Assembly (NCBI RefSeq): GCF_000243115.2
Contig: NZ_CP007035.1
Coordinates: forward strand, 4,633,344-4,697,343
Length of the DNA stretch: 64,000 nt
Direction: 5' to 3'
DNA from: Niabella soli DSM 19437
Lineage (GTDB): Bacteria > Bacteroidota > Bacteroidia > Chitinophagales > Chitinophagaceae
Under the pieces are notes generated by a model. It searched no databases. It was given only the letters and a program-made list of their open reading frames with translations, and had not been told where the DNA came from. This document shows positions 26,487-34,785 of the stretch, in pieces; position 1 is the first letter of the stretch, and each line of letters opens with the position of its first letter. Made by a program: the position numbers and the translations under genes.

Positions 26487-26789
26487 TCAGCAGCAGTCCT
26501 GAAGGACACGGTCATGTACGATTACAAAACTCATCCATAACACCACCAGGATGGATAGCAAATTAATAAGGGTGCCGGTTATGTAATAATTGCGCTGAAA
26601 AGCATTGGGCCTGTTGGCCATTTTTTTAGCGTAATGCCGGGAAGCAATTGGGACCAGCCCCAGTAGACATAATATAATAATTGCCGGATAAAGCCCGGTT
26701 CTGATAATGCCAATAATGCTGAGTGCTGCTGCAATTAAAGTTATTGCCATTGCCAGGGAAGTAACCACCCCAAATGTTTTTGTTTTCAT
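26487..26789 (-). CDS. Small membrane protein of unknown function
   Basis: A 100-residue protein with three predicted membrane helices (~8-30, ~33-50, ~72-92) separated by a basic loop (ASRHYAKKMANRPNAF) and ending in two cysteines. No family is recognised. The gene is supported by a very good promoter with a -7 box 20 bases ahead of the ATG and by an elaborate palindrome around it (26806-26843), which suggest a specifically regulated gene. The 200 bases between it and the DUF983 stop carry nothing I can name. Confidence 0.6.
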   Translation of the reverse strand: MKTKTFGVVTSLAMAITLIAAALSIIGIIRTGLYPAIIILCLLGLVPIASRHYAKKMANRPNAFQRNYYITGTLINLLSILVVLWMSFVIVHDRVLQDCC

Positions 26790-26805
26790 TTTGGTAATAA
26801 TTTAT

Positions 26806-26843
26806 AACTCAAAGATATGAAAAGTACTTTGAGTTACAAAGTA
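26806..26843 (-). promoter_or_regulatory. Promoter overlapped by two palindromes (operator candidate)
   Basis: On the minus strand, TTTG (26837-26840) and TATCTTTG (26810-26817) are separated by 19 bases, an excellent -33/-7 pair. AACTCAAAG and CTTTGAGTT form a 9-bp inverted repeat (26806-26814 and 26827-26835) that brackets the spacer, and TACTTTG-AGTTA-CAAAGTA (26825-26843) is a perfect 7-5-7 palindrome over the -33 element. Such placement is what a repressor operator would look like. Confidence 0.6.
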
Positions 26844-26968
26844 AGTCAAACTTGTGTTGAAAACTGGATATGACTCGGTGCTTTCGGCGTCTTTGTGGTG
26901 AAAATCAGTTATGGGGCTTGAAGCACTGAAATAGGAATTACTGCTCTGTTTTTCGTTAATAGCGCTAT

Positions 26969-27040
26969 ATGCACTGCAGCACAAGTGTGCGACGCAACGG
27001 GGCTGATGGTCGTACTGCTGATGACTAAATGAAAATCAGT
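26969..27040. repeat. Dispersed intergenic repeat, family A, copy 1
   Basis: About 72 bases starting ATGCACTGCAG and ending AAAATCAGT; it matches 50832-50903 with scattered changes. It lies in the gap upstream of rpsA. Confidence 0.7.
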
Positions 27041-27085
27041 CAGTTATGCTTATGAAACAGATTAGGCCATTCCTCTTAGATTTCG

Positions 27086-27093
27086 TACTTTTG
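27086..27093 (+). promoter_or_regulatory. -7 box (TACTTTTG) of rpsA
   Basis: An exact TAnnTTTG match 32 bases before the rpsA ATG. The region between 26844 and 27085 holds repeat family A and otherwise no feature I can support. Confidence 0.55.
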
Positions 27094-27125
27094 CAGTCCG
27101 AATTTAAAAACCTTCGGATTTATTT

Positions 27126-29054
27126 ATGTTTCAATTATTTTTTAAACAATTAAACGCTGATGCACAGGAGTCTGCAGGCGCTGCCGACGAACCGGTAGCA
27201 GAAGCAGCTACAGCGACAACTACTGCACCTGTAGCCGCGCCCGCGGAAGCACCTGTTGCTGTTGAGACGGCCCACGATGATTTCGACTGGAGCATCGACA
27301 AACGCAATGTTTCTTCTTACACAAAAGAAGAGAAAGAAAAGTACGACAAAGTGTATGAAAACACTTTTGTACAATTGAACGACGGAGAACTGATCAACGG
27401 TATCGTTGTGGGCATCACGAATACAGATGTGGTGTTGAACATCGGTTTTAAAAGTGATGGTCTGATCTCTTTAAACGAATTCCGCGATTTGCAGGGTCTG
27501 AAGATCGGCGATGAAGTGGAAGTAATGATCGTTGAAAAAGAAGACCGCGATGGCCACCTGAACCTGAGCCGCAAACAAGCCCGCACTACCCGTGCATGGG
27601 AGCGCATTGTGGAGGTGAACAAAACAGGCGAAGTGGTTACCGGTACCGTTACTTCTAAAACTAAAGGCGGCTTGATCGTTGATGTATTTGGTATGGAAAC
27701 CTTCCTGCCGGGTTCTCAGATCGACGTTAAACCTGTTACCGACTACGATCAGTTTGTTGGTAAGACCATGGAATTTAAAGTGGTTAAGATCAATGAAACC
27801 ATTAAGAATGCTGTGGTATCGCACAAAGCGCTTATCGAAAGCGATATCGAAGCACAACGTGCTGAGATCATCGGTAAACTGGAAAAAGGTCAGGTACTGG
27901 AAGGAACTGTTAAGAACATTACCGACTTCGGGGCCTTTATGGATCTGGGCGGCTTAGACGGATTACTGTACATTACTGATATTTCATGGGGACGTATTTC
28001 TCACCCGAACGAAGTACTGAAAATTGATCAGAAGATCAATGTGGTGGTGCTTGACTTTGATGATGAGAAAAAACGTATCAGCCTGGGTCTGAAACAATTG
28101 ACGCCGCATCCCTGGGATGTGCTGCCTGAAGGTATTGTAGAAGGCAACACCGTTAAAGGTAAAGTGGTGAATATTGAAGACTACGGTGCATTCCTGGAAA
28201 TCACTCCGGGCGTGGAAGGATTGGTACACGTAAGTGAAATTACATGGGCCAACACTCCTGTAAATGCTAAAGACTTCTTTAAACTGGGCGATGAGCACGA
28301 AGCGAAGATCGTAACATTGGATAAAGATACCCGTAAGATGAGTCTTTCTATTAAGCAATTAACAGAAGATCCCTGGAACGATATCGAGATCAAATTTGCT
28401 GAAGGCAGCCGTCACTCCGGTGAAGTGAAGAATATTACCAACTATGGCGTGTTCGTAGAATTAGCGCCTGGCATTGGTGGTATGATCCACATCAGCGACC
28501 TGAGCTGGTTGAAACGCTTCAACCATCCTAACGAGTACACTAAAGTGGGTGAGCATATTGATGTTGTGATCTTAGGCATCGATAAAGACAACCGCAAACT
28601 GCAGTTAGGACATAAACAACTGGAAGAAGATCCCTGGAACACACTGCAGGATACTTTTGCTATCGGCAGTGTACATGATGGTACGATCGTTCGCCGCGAT
28701 GATAAAGGCGCTACGGTTCAGTTGCCTTATGGTCTGGAAGGATTTGCTCCTAACCGTCACCTGGCTACCCAGGAAGGTAAATCGCTGAACCTGGACGATA
28801 CCGCTCCTTTTGTAGTGATCGAATTTGATCGCAACGAAAAGCGCATCGTTTTATCACATGCGCGTGTTTGGGAACAAGCCGCGTATGATGAAAGAGAAGC
28901 CGGTAAGAAAGAAGCAAGAGCCGAGGTTGAAAAGACCAAGAAAGCGGTGAAGAATATTCAGAGCAAGGTGGAGAAACCTACTTTGGGTAACTTAAGCGCA
29001 CTGGCAGATATTAAAAAGAAACTGGACGAAGAGAACGCGGGTAAATCCGAGTAA
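27126..29054 (+). CDS. rpsA: 30S ribosomal protein S1
   Basis: A 642-residue protein with six S1 RNA-binding repeats from about residue 80 to 580; signature pieces include GFKSDGLISLNEF, GLDGLLYITDISWGRISHP, GVEGLVHVSEITW and GIGGMIHISDLSWLKRFNHP. It recruits mRNA to the 30S subunit, which matters in Bacteroidota, where Shine-Dalgarno sequences are mostly lacking. The N-terminal ~50 residues are Ala/Pro/Glu/Thr-rich and low complexity, and the last ~50 are a Lys/Glu-rich helix. Single gene with its own promoter box and a strong terminator. Confidence 0.97.
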   Translation: MFQLFFKQLNADAQESAGAADEPVAEAATATTTAPVAAPAEAPVAVETAHDDFDWSIDKRNVSSYTKEEKEKYDKVYENTFVQLNDGELINGIVVGITNTDVVLNIGFKSDGLISLNEFRDLQGLKIGDEVEVMIVEKEDRDGHLNLSRKQARTTRAWERIVEVNKTGEVVTGTVTSKTKGGLIVDVFGMETFLPGSQIDVKPVTDYDQFVGKTMEFKVVKINETIKNAVVSHKALIESDIEAQRAEIIGKLEKGQVLEGTVKNITDFGAFMDLGGLDGLLYITDISWGRISHPNEVLKIDQKINVVVLDFDDEKKRISLGLKQLTPHPWDVLPEGIVEGNTVKGKVVNIEDYGAFLEITPGVEGLVHVSEITWANTPVNAKDFFKLGDEHEAKIVTLDKDTRKMSLSIKQLTEDPWNDIEIKFAEGSRHSGEVKNITNYGVFVELAPGIGGMIHISDLSWLKRFNHPNEYTKVGEHIDVVILGIDKDNRKLQLGHKQLEEDPWNTLQDTFAIGSVHDGTIVRRDDKGATVQLPYGLEGFAPNRHLATQEGKSLNLDDTAPFVVIEFDRNEKRIVLSHARVWEQAAYDEREAGKKEARAEVEKTKKAVKNIQSKVEKPTLGNLSALADIKKKLDEENAGKSE

Positions 29055-29080
29055 TCTGAAACCGTTTTTAATAAGCGTAA

Positions 29081-29108
29081 AACCGTCTCAATTGAGGCGG
29101 TTTTTTTT
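29081..29108 (+). terminator. Rho-independent terminator of rpsA
   Basis: A 9-bp stem AACCGTCTC/GAGGCGGTT with loop AATT, followed by a run of T, 26 bases after the rpsA stop. Confidence 0.88.
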
Positions 29109-29118
29109 AGCACTCAAT

Positions 29119-29190
29119 CGCGAAGGCGCGATGGCGCGAGGAATAAATTTTTGGAAAGCTGTTCCGGCAGTAAAATCTTCGCGTTCCAAC
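29119..29190. repeat. Dispersed repeat, family B, copy 1
   Basis: Contains GCGCGAGGAATA and TAAAATCTTCGCG and matches the second copy at 29360-29450 with gaps. Such sequence is intergenic only. Confidence 0.5.
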
Positions 29191-29301
29191 ATCGTCATTT
29201 CGATGAGCATTTCTGAAAGAAAGCGAGGAGAAATCTGGTAGTTAAAGAATGGGATTTACCTTCGGTGAAATTGTTCTCACCCTCCTGGCGTCGGGTTCGA
29301 A

Positions 29302-29317
29302 TCCGATAGCTATCGGA
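29302..29317. repeat. Short palindrome, TCCGATAGCTATCGGA type
   Basis: A perfect 16-base palindrome followed by TGACGG; related palindromes stand at 34977-34992 and 53121-53138. Resembles a REP-like element. Confidence 0.5.
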
Positions 29318-29359
29318 TGACGGTGAAAAGGACGCGGCGTTGCAGTGACAAATTTCAAC

Positions 29360-29450
29360 CGTGAGGGCGCTATGACGCGAGGAATAGTTTTTTAGAGAAG
29401 CTGGTGTTGGTAATAAAATCCTGGCGCCCCCGCGTCTTTGCGGTTAAATA
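29360..29450. repeat. Dispersed repeat, family B, copy 2
   Basis: Shares the order GAGGGCGCTATGACGCGAGG, a T-rich core, GCTG and TAAAATC with copy 1, then CGCGTCTTTGCGGTTAA. The whole interval 29109-29465 has no gene. Confidence 0.5.
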
Positions 29451-29465
29451 CGGTTCAATACAAAA

Positions 29466-29490
29466 AAGCCGCTCGTTGCAGGAGCGGCTT
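29466..29490 (-). terminator. Rho-independent terminator of the YceI gene
   Basis: A 9-bp stem AAGCCGCTC/GAGCGGCTT with a seven-base loop; read on the minus strand it is followed by TTTT, 19 bases after the stop. Confidence 0.85.
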
Positions 29491-29509
29491 TTCTCTTAAG
29501 GATAAAAAA

Positions 29510-30181
29510 TTATTTCTTGTTGGCTTTAAGTGTAAAGCCGAGCTCTACATCTTTACTGATCGCCCAGTTTTCAGGGCTTCCTTCGGTTTTGTAATGAACG
29601 CCCCAGGCGCTGCGGTCAATAGTGAATTTTGCATGCGCTGTAACATCGTTACCTGCAATGATGATCTGTGCAGGGAAGGTAATATTCAACGTGCTGTCTT
29701 TTAAGGTAAGGTTACCGCTGATCAGGTTGGTAGCGCCGGGCAGCAGGCTTTTCTGCTGGGTGCTGTCGTAAGGAGCTACTTTGGTGATCACGAATTTGGC
29801 CGTTGGGTATTTTGCCACATCAAAAAAATCGGGGCTTTTCAGATGGTTTTCCAGGTCGGCCGCTTTTTTACCCGGTTCTGTTACGGAAGCGGTATCAACT
29901 TTAAGGGCCGCCAGATTTATTACGAAATTACCGGCGGTAACCACTCCGTTGTCAACGGTAAGTGTGCCGTCATTTATACTAATTATCCCAAAACGGGGCG
30001 CCAAACCGCCTTTATGGGTGGCACGCCAATCCACCGTTGTAGTTACGGTATCAATAACGTAAGCATTTCCGGCAGCAACAGCCGCCTCTTTTTTTTCTTC
30101 CGTTTTTGCCGAATCGCTGGATGTTCCGCCACAGGCTGCTAACAATACGGCCAGGGAAAGGATTGAAATTGTTTGCTTCAT
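29510..30181 (-). CDS. YceI family lipoprotein
   Basis: A 223-residue lipoprotein (lipobox LAAC, Cys17) with a Lys/Glu/Ala linker and a YceI lipocalin-like barrel from ~42 to 220: VDWRATHKGG, FVINLAALKVDT, HLKSPDFFDVAKYPTAKFVIT and AHAKFTIDRSAWGVHY are family blocks. YceI proteins bind long isoprenoid or amide lipids in the periplasm; the physiological role is mostly unknown. It has its own -7 box and terminator, so it is separate from the copper operon next to it. Confidence 0.92.
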   Translation of the reverse strand: MKQTISILSLAVLLAACGGTSSDSAKTEEKKEAAVAAGNAYVIDTVTTTVDWRATHKGGLAPRFGIISINDGTLTVDNGVVTAGNFVINLAALKVDTASVTEPGKKAADLENHLKSPDFFDVAKYPTAKFVITKVAPYDSTQQKSLLPGATNLISGNLTLKDSTLNITFPAQIIIAGNDVTAHAKFTIDRSAWGVHYKTEGSPENWAISKDVELGFTLKANKK

Positions 30182-30209
30182 AAATTATTTTTATTTTTTA
30201 AAATGTCCG

Positions 30210-30217
30210 CAAAGGTA
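30210..30217 (-). promoter_or_regulatory. -7 box (TACCTTTG) of the YceI gene
   Basis: An exact TAnnTTTG match on the minus strand, 28 bases before the ATG. Confidence 0.45.
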
Positions 30218-30294
30218 GCCCGATATTACATAAATCGATGTTTAAACAGCAAATATGGCAATTTTATAACAATTGCCTTACAAGCTTTTATTTA

Positions 30295-30726
30295 CTACTT
30301 TTCTATAAAGTTTTTATAACTCTGTTCATTTTCAAAATAGGTTACCGCACCCTCCGCCCCGGTCATTACAATATAGGCGGTGGCTTTGTCTATTGTTTTT
30401 CCCGATTGCGGATCGGTTGCCTTGCGTACCGATGGATCATTGGGAATGCGGCTTTTGCACATTTCGCAGCAACCATAATAGGTTTTCCCATTAAGGGGAA
30501 CGGCTAATTGTTCTTTGCCCATAAAAGCATCATTAACCATGCAAACCAGGTTGGGTGGTACGGGATCTCCTTTTTTATAATTACCGGCAACCGGTGTAGC
30601 TGTTTCTGTTATTGAAGCTGTAGCGGGGACCGGTGCTTTGTTTCCCTGTTTTTCTGTTTTGCTGCTACATGCTGCCAGAAATAAAACGAGAGCCGTAAGA
30701 ATGCTTATTTTTTTGATAGGGTTCAT
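30295..30726 (-). CDS. Cys-rich lipoprotein of the copper cluster (YHS/TRASH-like)
   Basis: 143 residues from the Met at 30726, giving a lipoprotein signal with lipobox LAAC; a further upstream ATG at 30771 only adds a repeat-derived leader. After an Ala/Thr/Pro-rich linker, the domain from ~60 holds PPNLVCMVNDAFMGKEQ and KTYYGCCEMCKSRI: four cysteines in C...CCxxC spacing, as in YHS/TRASH-like metal-binding modules. It is the last gene of an operon with a multicopper oxidase and an HMA-like/DUF3347 protein, so a role in copper binding or delivery in the periplasm is likely. Metal identity is inferred from context. Confidence 0.75.
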   Translation of the reverse strand: MNPIKKISILTALVLFLAACSSKTEKQGNKAPVPATASITETATPVAGNYKKGDPVPPNLVCMVNDAFMGKEQLAVPLNGKTYYGCCEMCKSRIPNDPSVRKATDPQSGKTIDKATAYIVMTGAEGAVTYFENEQSYKNFIEK

Positions 30727-30830
30727 TTTGTATTTTTTGATTGTTGTTAAAAGTGAATAGAGAATGGTCAATAGTCAATGGTCAATAGTGAATAGAGAGA
30801 AGGCGCGCGCTATTGACATTTCACCCTTCA

Positions 30831-33089
30831 TTAATACGTCACCACCACGCCACCGCCAAAACCATAATTGGTGGTGTAATTCGCTGCTACACTTAAATGC
30901 CGGGTAACAATATAGCGCAGTCCGCCCATGTATTCTTTTTGCGTGTCAAAAGAAAAAGCGCCCCGGAGCCTGCTGGTTAAAGGAATGTCTTCCCGGTTTA
31001 AGACGAGGCGAAAGATACCCCTGGTGTCTACCTGCGCGCGCAATACGACCAGCATAGGAAGGGTATAGGCGATCCCCGCACTGTAAGCTATCTTACCATC
31101 ATGGTAAAAAGTTTGTCCAAACATATTTTTTTCAGGATGATCATCCTTTTTATAGCGCCACTCAACACCTACATAAGGACGGGCCCATTGCATGCTCCCC
31201 AGGTATCGGCCAAAAGTGGCTTCCAATTCATGCCCGTTAACGGCGTTGTATCCCAGTTTCCATTCGGCATCAAAGGACCAGCGTGTATTGTTCAGTGCAG
31301 CGGCGCCAAAATTACCATTGGAGGCAAACTCATTTTCGGCTTTTAAGAAAAACATCCGGTCATCGCGATAAATTTTCTTTATTGCTTTTTGAGGATTGGG
31401 AACCAGAGGATTGGCGGGTTGATTAGCGTAACTGAAAATACGTCCCATACCAGCCATCATATGATATAAAATATGGCAATGGAAAAACCAATCGCCTTCT
31501 ACATTGGCTTCGAACTCGATCACGTCTGTTTCCATCGGCATGATATCGATCACATTTTTTAACGGGGCATATTCGCCCTTGTCATTCAACACGCGGAAAT
31601 CATGCCCGTGCAGGTGCATGGGGTGCCGCATCATAGACCCGTTGTATAATTTAATACGGACAATCTCTCCTTTTTTTATAAGGATCTTGTCGCTCTCGGA
31701 TACCACCCTGTTATCCATGCTCCACACATACCGGTTCATGTTGCCCGTTAGTGTAAAGCTGAGCTCCTTTACCGGTGCCTTTTTGGGCAGGGTGGTTGGC
31801 TGCGGCGCTTTCAGCATATTATAATTTAAGGTGACTATTGCGGGAGGCATATTCATTTGCATGCCGCTATGTTCCTGCATCGCAGCATGATCATGGGTTG
31901 CGGATTTCCCGCTTTGCTCCTGCTTTGTTCCTCCAGGCCCTGTTATTTCCGGGTACATCACCGTATTCATATCCATTTTCTGAAGGCTCATCTTATGCCC
32001 TTCCATCTCTTTCATGCTTCCGTCCATGCGCATCATATCGTTCATCATTTTCATTCCCTCAAAATACTTCAGCCGGTCCCAATGCGTGGCCAGTTGTTTT
32101 TTTCCGGAGCCGATAAACAACGAAGAAGTGTTAACCCGGTCTTCAGTGGTGGCCAGCAGCTCATAGGAAATTCCGTTTTCAGGAATCTTAACCACGATGT
32201 CCATCGTTTCCGAAGGGGCTATTATAAAACGATCTACGGGTACCGGTTCCACATCATTACCGTCATTGCCCACAACCGTCATTTTTCCTCCGGCATAATT
32301 GATCCAGAAATAAGAGGAAGCACCGCCATTGGAGATCTGTAAACGCACTTTATCCCCTGCTTTAAATTGTGTCAGTTGACTTTCTTCTGCGCCATTGATC
32401 AATACTTTGTCATAATAAACATCACTCACGTCCATGGCTTTCATCCGCTTCCATTCGTTGGTAAGTTTAGTGCCAAAATGACCTGCTTTTATGGCTTCGC
32501 CGTAACTCTGTACCGCGCCTTTTTTTATGCCGGCCCAATCATTGCCATTGCGCAGCATCCGGTGGATCTGGTGGGGCATGATGTCGGTCCAGTCGCTCAG
32601 CATCACCGGTATGCTCGGCAGGTCATCAATTCCTTTCCTGAATGTGAGGTCGCCCTTTTTTTTCTTTAAGATCATGGACCCGTACATGCCGATCTGTTCC
32701 TGGAACCCGAAGTGACTGTGATACCAATAGGTACCATTCTGGATAATGGGGAAACGATAGGTATAAGTAGTGCCGGGTTCAATAGGCATCTGGGTCAAAT
32801 AGGGCACGCCGTCTTCTTTATTGGGAAGGAAGATGCCGTGCCAATGCAGCGCCGTAGGCTCTTTGAGCTGGTTGTGCACCACAATTTCAGCCGTATCGCC
32901 TTCGGTAAATTCCAGGGTGGGCATGGGGATCTGCCCGTTCACTGATATGGCCATTTTGTGTTTGCCCGAATAGTGCACCATGGTGTCTCTTACATAAAGA
33001 TCATAGCGCCTGAGCTGTTGTGCCGTTGTAGTTGCTGCAACTGCTCCCCACAATAATAACAGCAACAATACGTGTTTATAATTTTTCAT
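30831..33089 (-). CDS. Multicopper oxidase (CopA-like) with C-terminal CopB-like barrel extension
   Basis: A 752-residue secreted protein. Three cupredoxin domains span ~25-575: copper ligands are seen in LHWHG (~97), YWYHSH (~140), HPMHLHGHDF (~492) and WFFHCHILYHMMAGMGRI (~540). A Met/His-rich insert (~345-415) matches the flexible copper-binding regions of CopA/CueO-type oxidases, which oxidise toxic Cu(I). Residues ~600-752 are a different module: alternating beta strands ending in a final aromatic-type residue (VVVTY), similar to the CopB outer-membrane barrel. A fused oxidase-barrel would tie the enzyme to the outer membrane. The oxidase call is firm; the barrel is inferred. Confidence 0.9.
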   Translation of the reverse strand: MKNYKHVLLLLLLWGAVAATTTAQQLRRYDLYVRDTMVHYSGKHKMAISVNGQIPMPTLEFTEGDTAEIVVHNQLKEPTALHWHGIFLPNKEDGVPYLTQMPIEPGTTYTYRFPIIQNGTYWYHSHFGFQEQIGMYGSMILKKKKGDLTFRKGIDDLPSIPVMLSDWTDIMPHQIHRMLRNGNDWAGIKKGAVQSYGEAIKAGHFGTKLTNEWKRMKAMDVSDVYYDKVLINGAEESQLTQFKAGDKVRLQISNGGASSYFWINYAGGKMTVVGNDGNDVEPVPVDRFIIAPSETMDIVVKIPENGISYELLATTEDRVNTSSLFIGSGKKQLATHWDRLKYFEGMKMMNDMMRMDGSMKEMEGHKMSLQKMDMNTVMYPEITGPGGTKQEQSGKSATHDHAAMQEHSGMQMNMPPAIVTLNYNMLKAPQPTTLPKKAPVKELSFTLTGNMNRYVWSMDNRVVSESDKILIKKGEIVRIKLYNGSMMRHPMHLHGHDFRVLNDKGEYAPLKNVIDIMPMETDVIEFEANVEGDWFFHCHILYHMMAGMGRIFSYANQPANPLVPNPQKAIKKIYRDDRMFFLKAENEFASNGNFGAAALNNTRWSFDAEWKLGYNAVNGHELEATFGRYLGSMQWARPYVGVEWRYKKDDHPEKNMFGQTFYHDGKIAYSAGIAYTLPMLVVLRAQVDTRGIFRLVLNREDIPLTSRLRGAFSFDTQKEYMGGLRYIVTRHLSVAANYTTNYGFGGGVVVTY

Positions 33090-33237
33090 TGATATGTATA
33101 TCTTGACGCTCGTTTAAGAATTGTATTTTATGACTAAGGTTCCCGCAGCTCCCGCTGCCAATTGCTGATCAACCCGGGGTATTGCTAAGCGGGAAAATCA
33201 GTATATAAAATTTGTAACTTAATTTTTAACCGGGCTC

Positions 33238-34098
33238 TTACTCAATCACTGCTTTTGTTGAACCACAGCTAAGCATTTTTGCGCCGTAGAAAGGGTTGCG
33301 GATCGTTTCATTTTTGCTGAGCCAATGGGCGCCACTATTGAACATCGGGCATTCATTATAATAGATCTTGTATGATGATTTTGACGTCTTCATTAATTGA
33401 TACATGGCATTGCTCAAAGCCGCATAGGCCGTTCTTTGCTTTTCGATCCCTGATGCTGTTTTCAAAGCGGTTACTTCTTTTGTAAGCGCATTCATTACCT
33501 CCATCCAGGCCATATGCTCTTTATGCTCCAGCTCCTCCATTTTTACTGCGGTCACTGCGTTGCTAAGCTCAGTCGCTTTTTGAGCGGTTGCTCTTGCATC
33601 GGATGCCAACAGGGCGTCGCCAACAGCGAAATAGGCTTTATATAATGGCTCAAGCCTGGAGGCCGCTACCGGGGCTGTTTGCGAAGGAGCCGCATCTTGT
33701 TCCATATGAGCAGGATCTGCCGGGGCCGATTCGGATTGTGGCCTTGCGTTTATAGCTCCTTTGTACTGGCATTTCTTGCTGAGGGCGTTGTAAACGGAAA
33801 CAGGGGCATTGTACGCCTCGTTATCGAAACCGGCCAGCGCTACCCGTTTTAAGATAGCTTCGGGGCTGGTTATTTTACTGTTATAAGTTAACTGACCTTG
33901 TTTTGTTTGCGGGTTCCAGGAGAGCAACGAAACTTGTTTTTCGGTGCCCGCTGCTTCAATCATCTTTTTACAATCTGCAGAGCTGCCTTGTATAGTTACG
34001 GTTGCGGTTGCTGCATTTTTTATTGGAGTTGCCGCAACTATTGAAACAGCGGACAGACCGATCAATACTGTTAACAGGTATTTTTTTATTGTTGTCAT
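33238..34098 (-). CDS. HMA-like domain fused to DUF3347, copper-cluster protein
   Basis: 286 residues from the Met at 34098, which opens a signal peptide (KKYLLTVLIGLSAVSIVAA); a longer frame to 34278 overlaps the upstream gene and is not credible. Residues ~30-100 are a ferredoxin-like heavy-metal-associated domain, but the CxxC metal site reads SSADC, with only the last Cys kept. Residues ~140-286 are DUF3347: ALLASDARATAQKATELSNAV, then ECPMFNSGAHWLSKNETIRNPFYGAKMLSCG, which supplies Cys, Met and Asn residues that bind copper in relatives of CusB. It is the second gene of the operon. Probably a periplasmic copper carrier; the HMA part may no longer bind metal. Confidence 0.82.
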   Translation of the reverse strand: MTTIKKYLLTVLIGLSAVSIVAATPIKNAATATVTIQGSSADCKKMIEAAGTEKQVSLLSWNPQTKQGQLTYNSKITSPEAILKRVALAGFDNEAYNAPVSVYNALSKKCQYKGAINARPQSESAPADPAHMEQDAAPSQTAPVAASRLEPLYKAYFAVGDALLASDARATAQKATELSNAVTAVKMEELEHKEHMAWMEVMNALTKEVTALKTASGIEKQRTAYAALSNAMYQLMKTSKSSYKIYYNECPMFNSGAHWLSKNETIRNPFYGAKMLSCGSTKAVIE

Positions 34099-34219
34099 GA
34101 CGTTATAATTAATCAGGTGAATGATGTATGCACAACAGGCATGCATACTGTACGGGTTGATTTCCTGGTATAGATCATACCAGGTAAAAATAAAGGGCAT
34201 AGGCTGCCCATGGAACTGA

Positions 34220-34600
34220 TTAACTTGCCCGCGGAGGCTGCCAGATGGTGTAACTGTAGGCTGTAAGTTGGTGATCATTAGGTTTTATAACATACGCCTT
34301 ACCCGCTTTTAAAGGAGGCGCCACTTCGATTGAAGTTGCCACATGCAGGCTGGAAACGGACATGGGATGACAATTATTGTTGGTGCAATTATTATCATCG
34401 CAATTTCCTTTTTTATGCTGGTGCTTTGCCGAATGCTGTTTACAGCAATCCATCTTTTTATCTGTGCCGGGTTGGTCTTTGTTTTCCTTTGCGGCTTTGG
34501 CGGTTTGCTGGTGCATTTCACAGGCTTGTGCCGTTCCCGCCGGTATCAGAAAGATTCCGAGGAAAAATAACATGAGCCCTGTAAAACGCGACAGTAACAT
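34220..34600 (-). CDS. Secreted Cys/His-rich protein, first gene of the copper operon
   Basis: 126 residues from the Met at 34600, with a signal peptide ending GTAQA. The mature part is rich in Cys, His, Lys and Asn (MDCCKQHSAKHQHKKGNC, then CTNNNCHPM) and ends in a conserved-looking YTIWQPPR. It resembles the small HYC_CC_PP-type proteins found next to copper genes in Bacteroidota (from memory). The likely role is periplasmic metal binding. The start is only four bases after a perfect promoter; the next Met at 34573 is an alternative if a 5' leader is required. Confidence 0.7.
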   Translation of the reverse strand: MLLSRFTGLMLFFLGIFLIPAGTAQACEMHQQTAKAAKENKDQPGTDKKMDCCKQHSAKHQHKKGNCDDNNCTNNNCHPMSVSSLHVATSIEVAPPLKAGKAYVIKPNDHQLTAYSYTIWQPPRAS

Positions 34601-34604
34601 GCGG

Positions 34605-34636
34605 CAAAGGTATAACAACCGGCGGGTGGAATCAAA
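34605..34636 (-). promoter_or_regulatory. Promoter of the copper operon
   Basis: On the minus strand TTTG (34633-34636) and TACCTTTG (34605-34612) are separated by exactly 20 bases, the best promoter match in the window. The ATG at 34600 follows four bases after the -7 box, so the mRNA would be leaderless or nearly so. Confidence 0.65.
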
Positions 34637-34785
34637 AAAAAGGCAGGATTTATCTGGCCCCATCCGATAAATAACAGATTGTTAAGGATAATGAAAAATT
34701 TGTAAGAGAATATCTTAATTGTGTAACAATGATTGCGTTGGAATCAGTAAACGGATCACTAATTCCATTATTTGGGGTTTCAGCA

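Noticed and set aside
26802-26984. 60-codon ORF in front of rpsA
   Set aside because: It reads through the operator and repeat DNA; no independent support.
31857-32342. 161-codon ORF antisense to the multicopper oxidase, rich in His
   Set aside because: Its His content results from the reverse complement of Met-rich codons (ATG to CAT); not a metal-binding gene.
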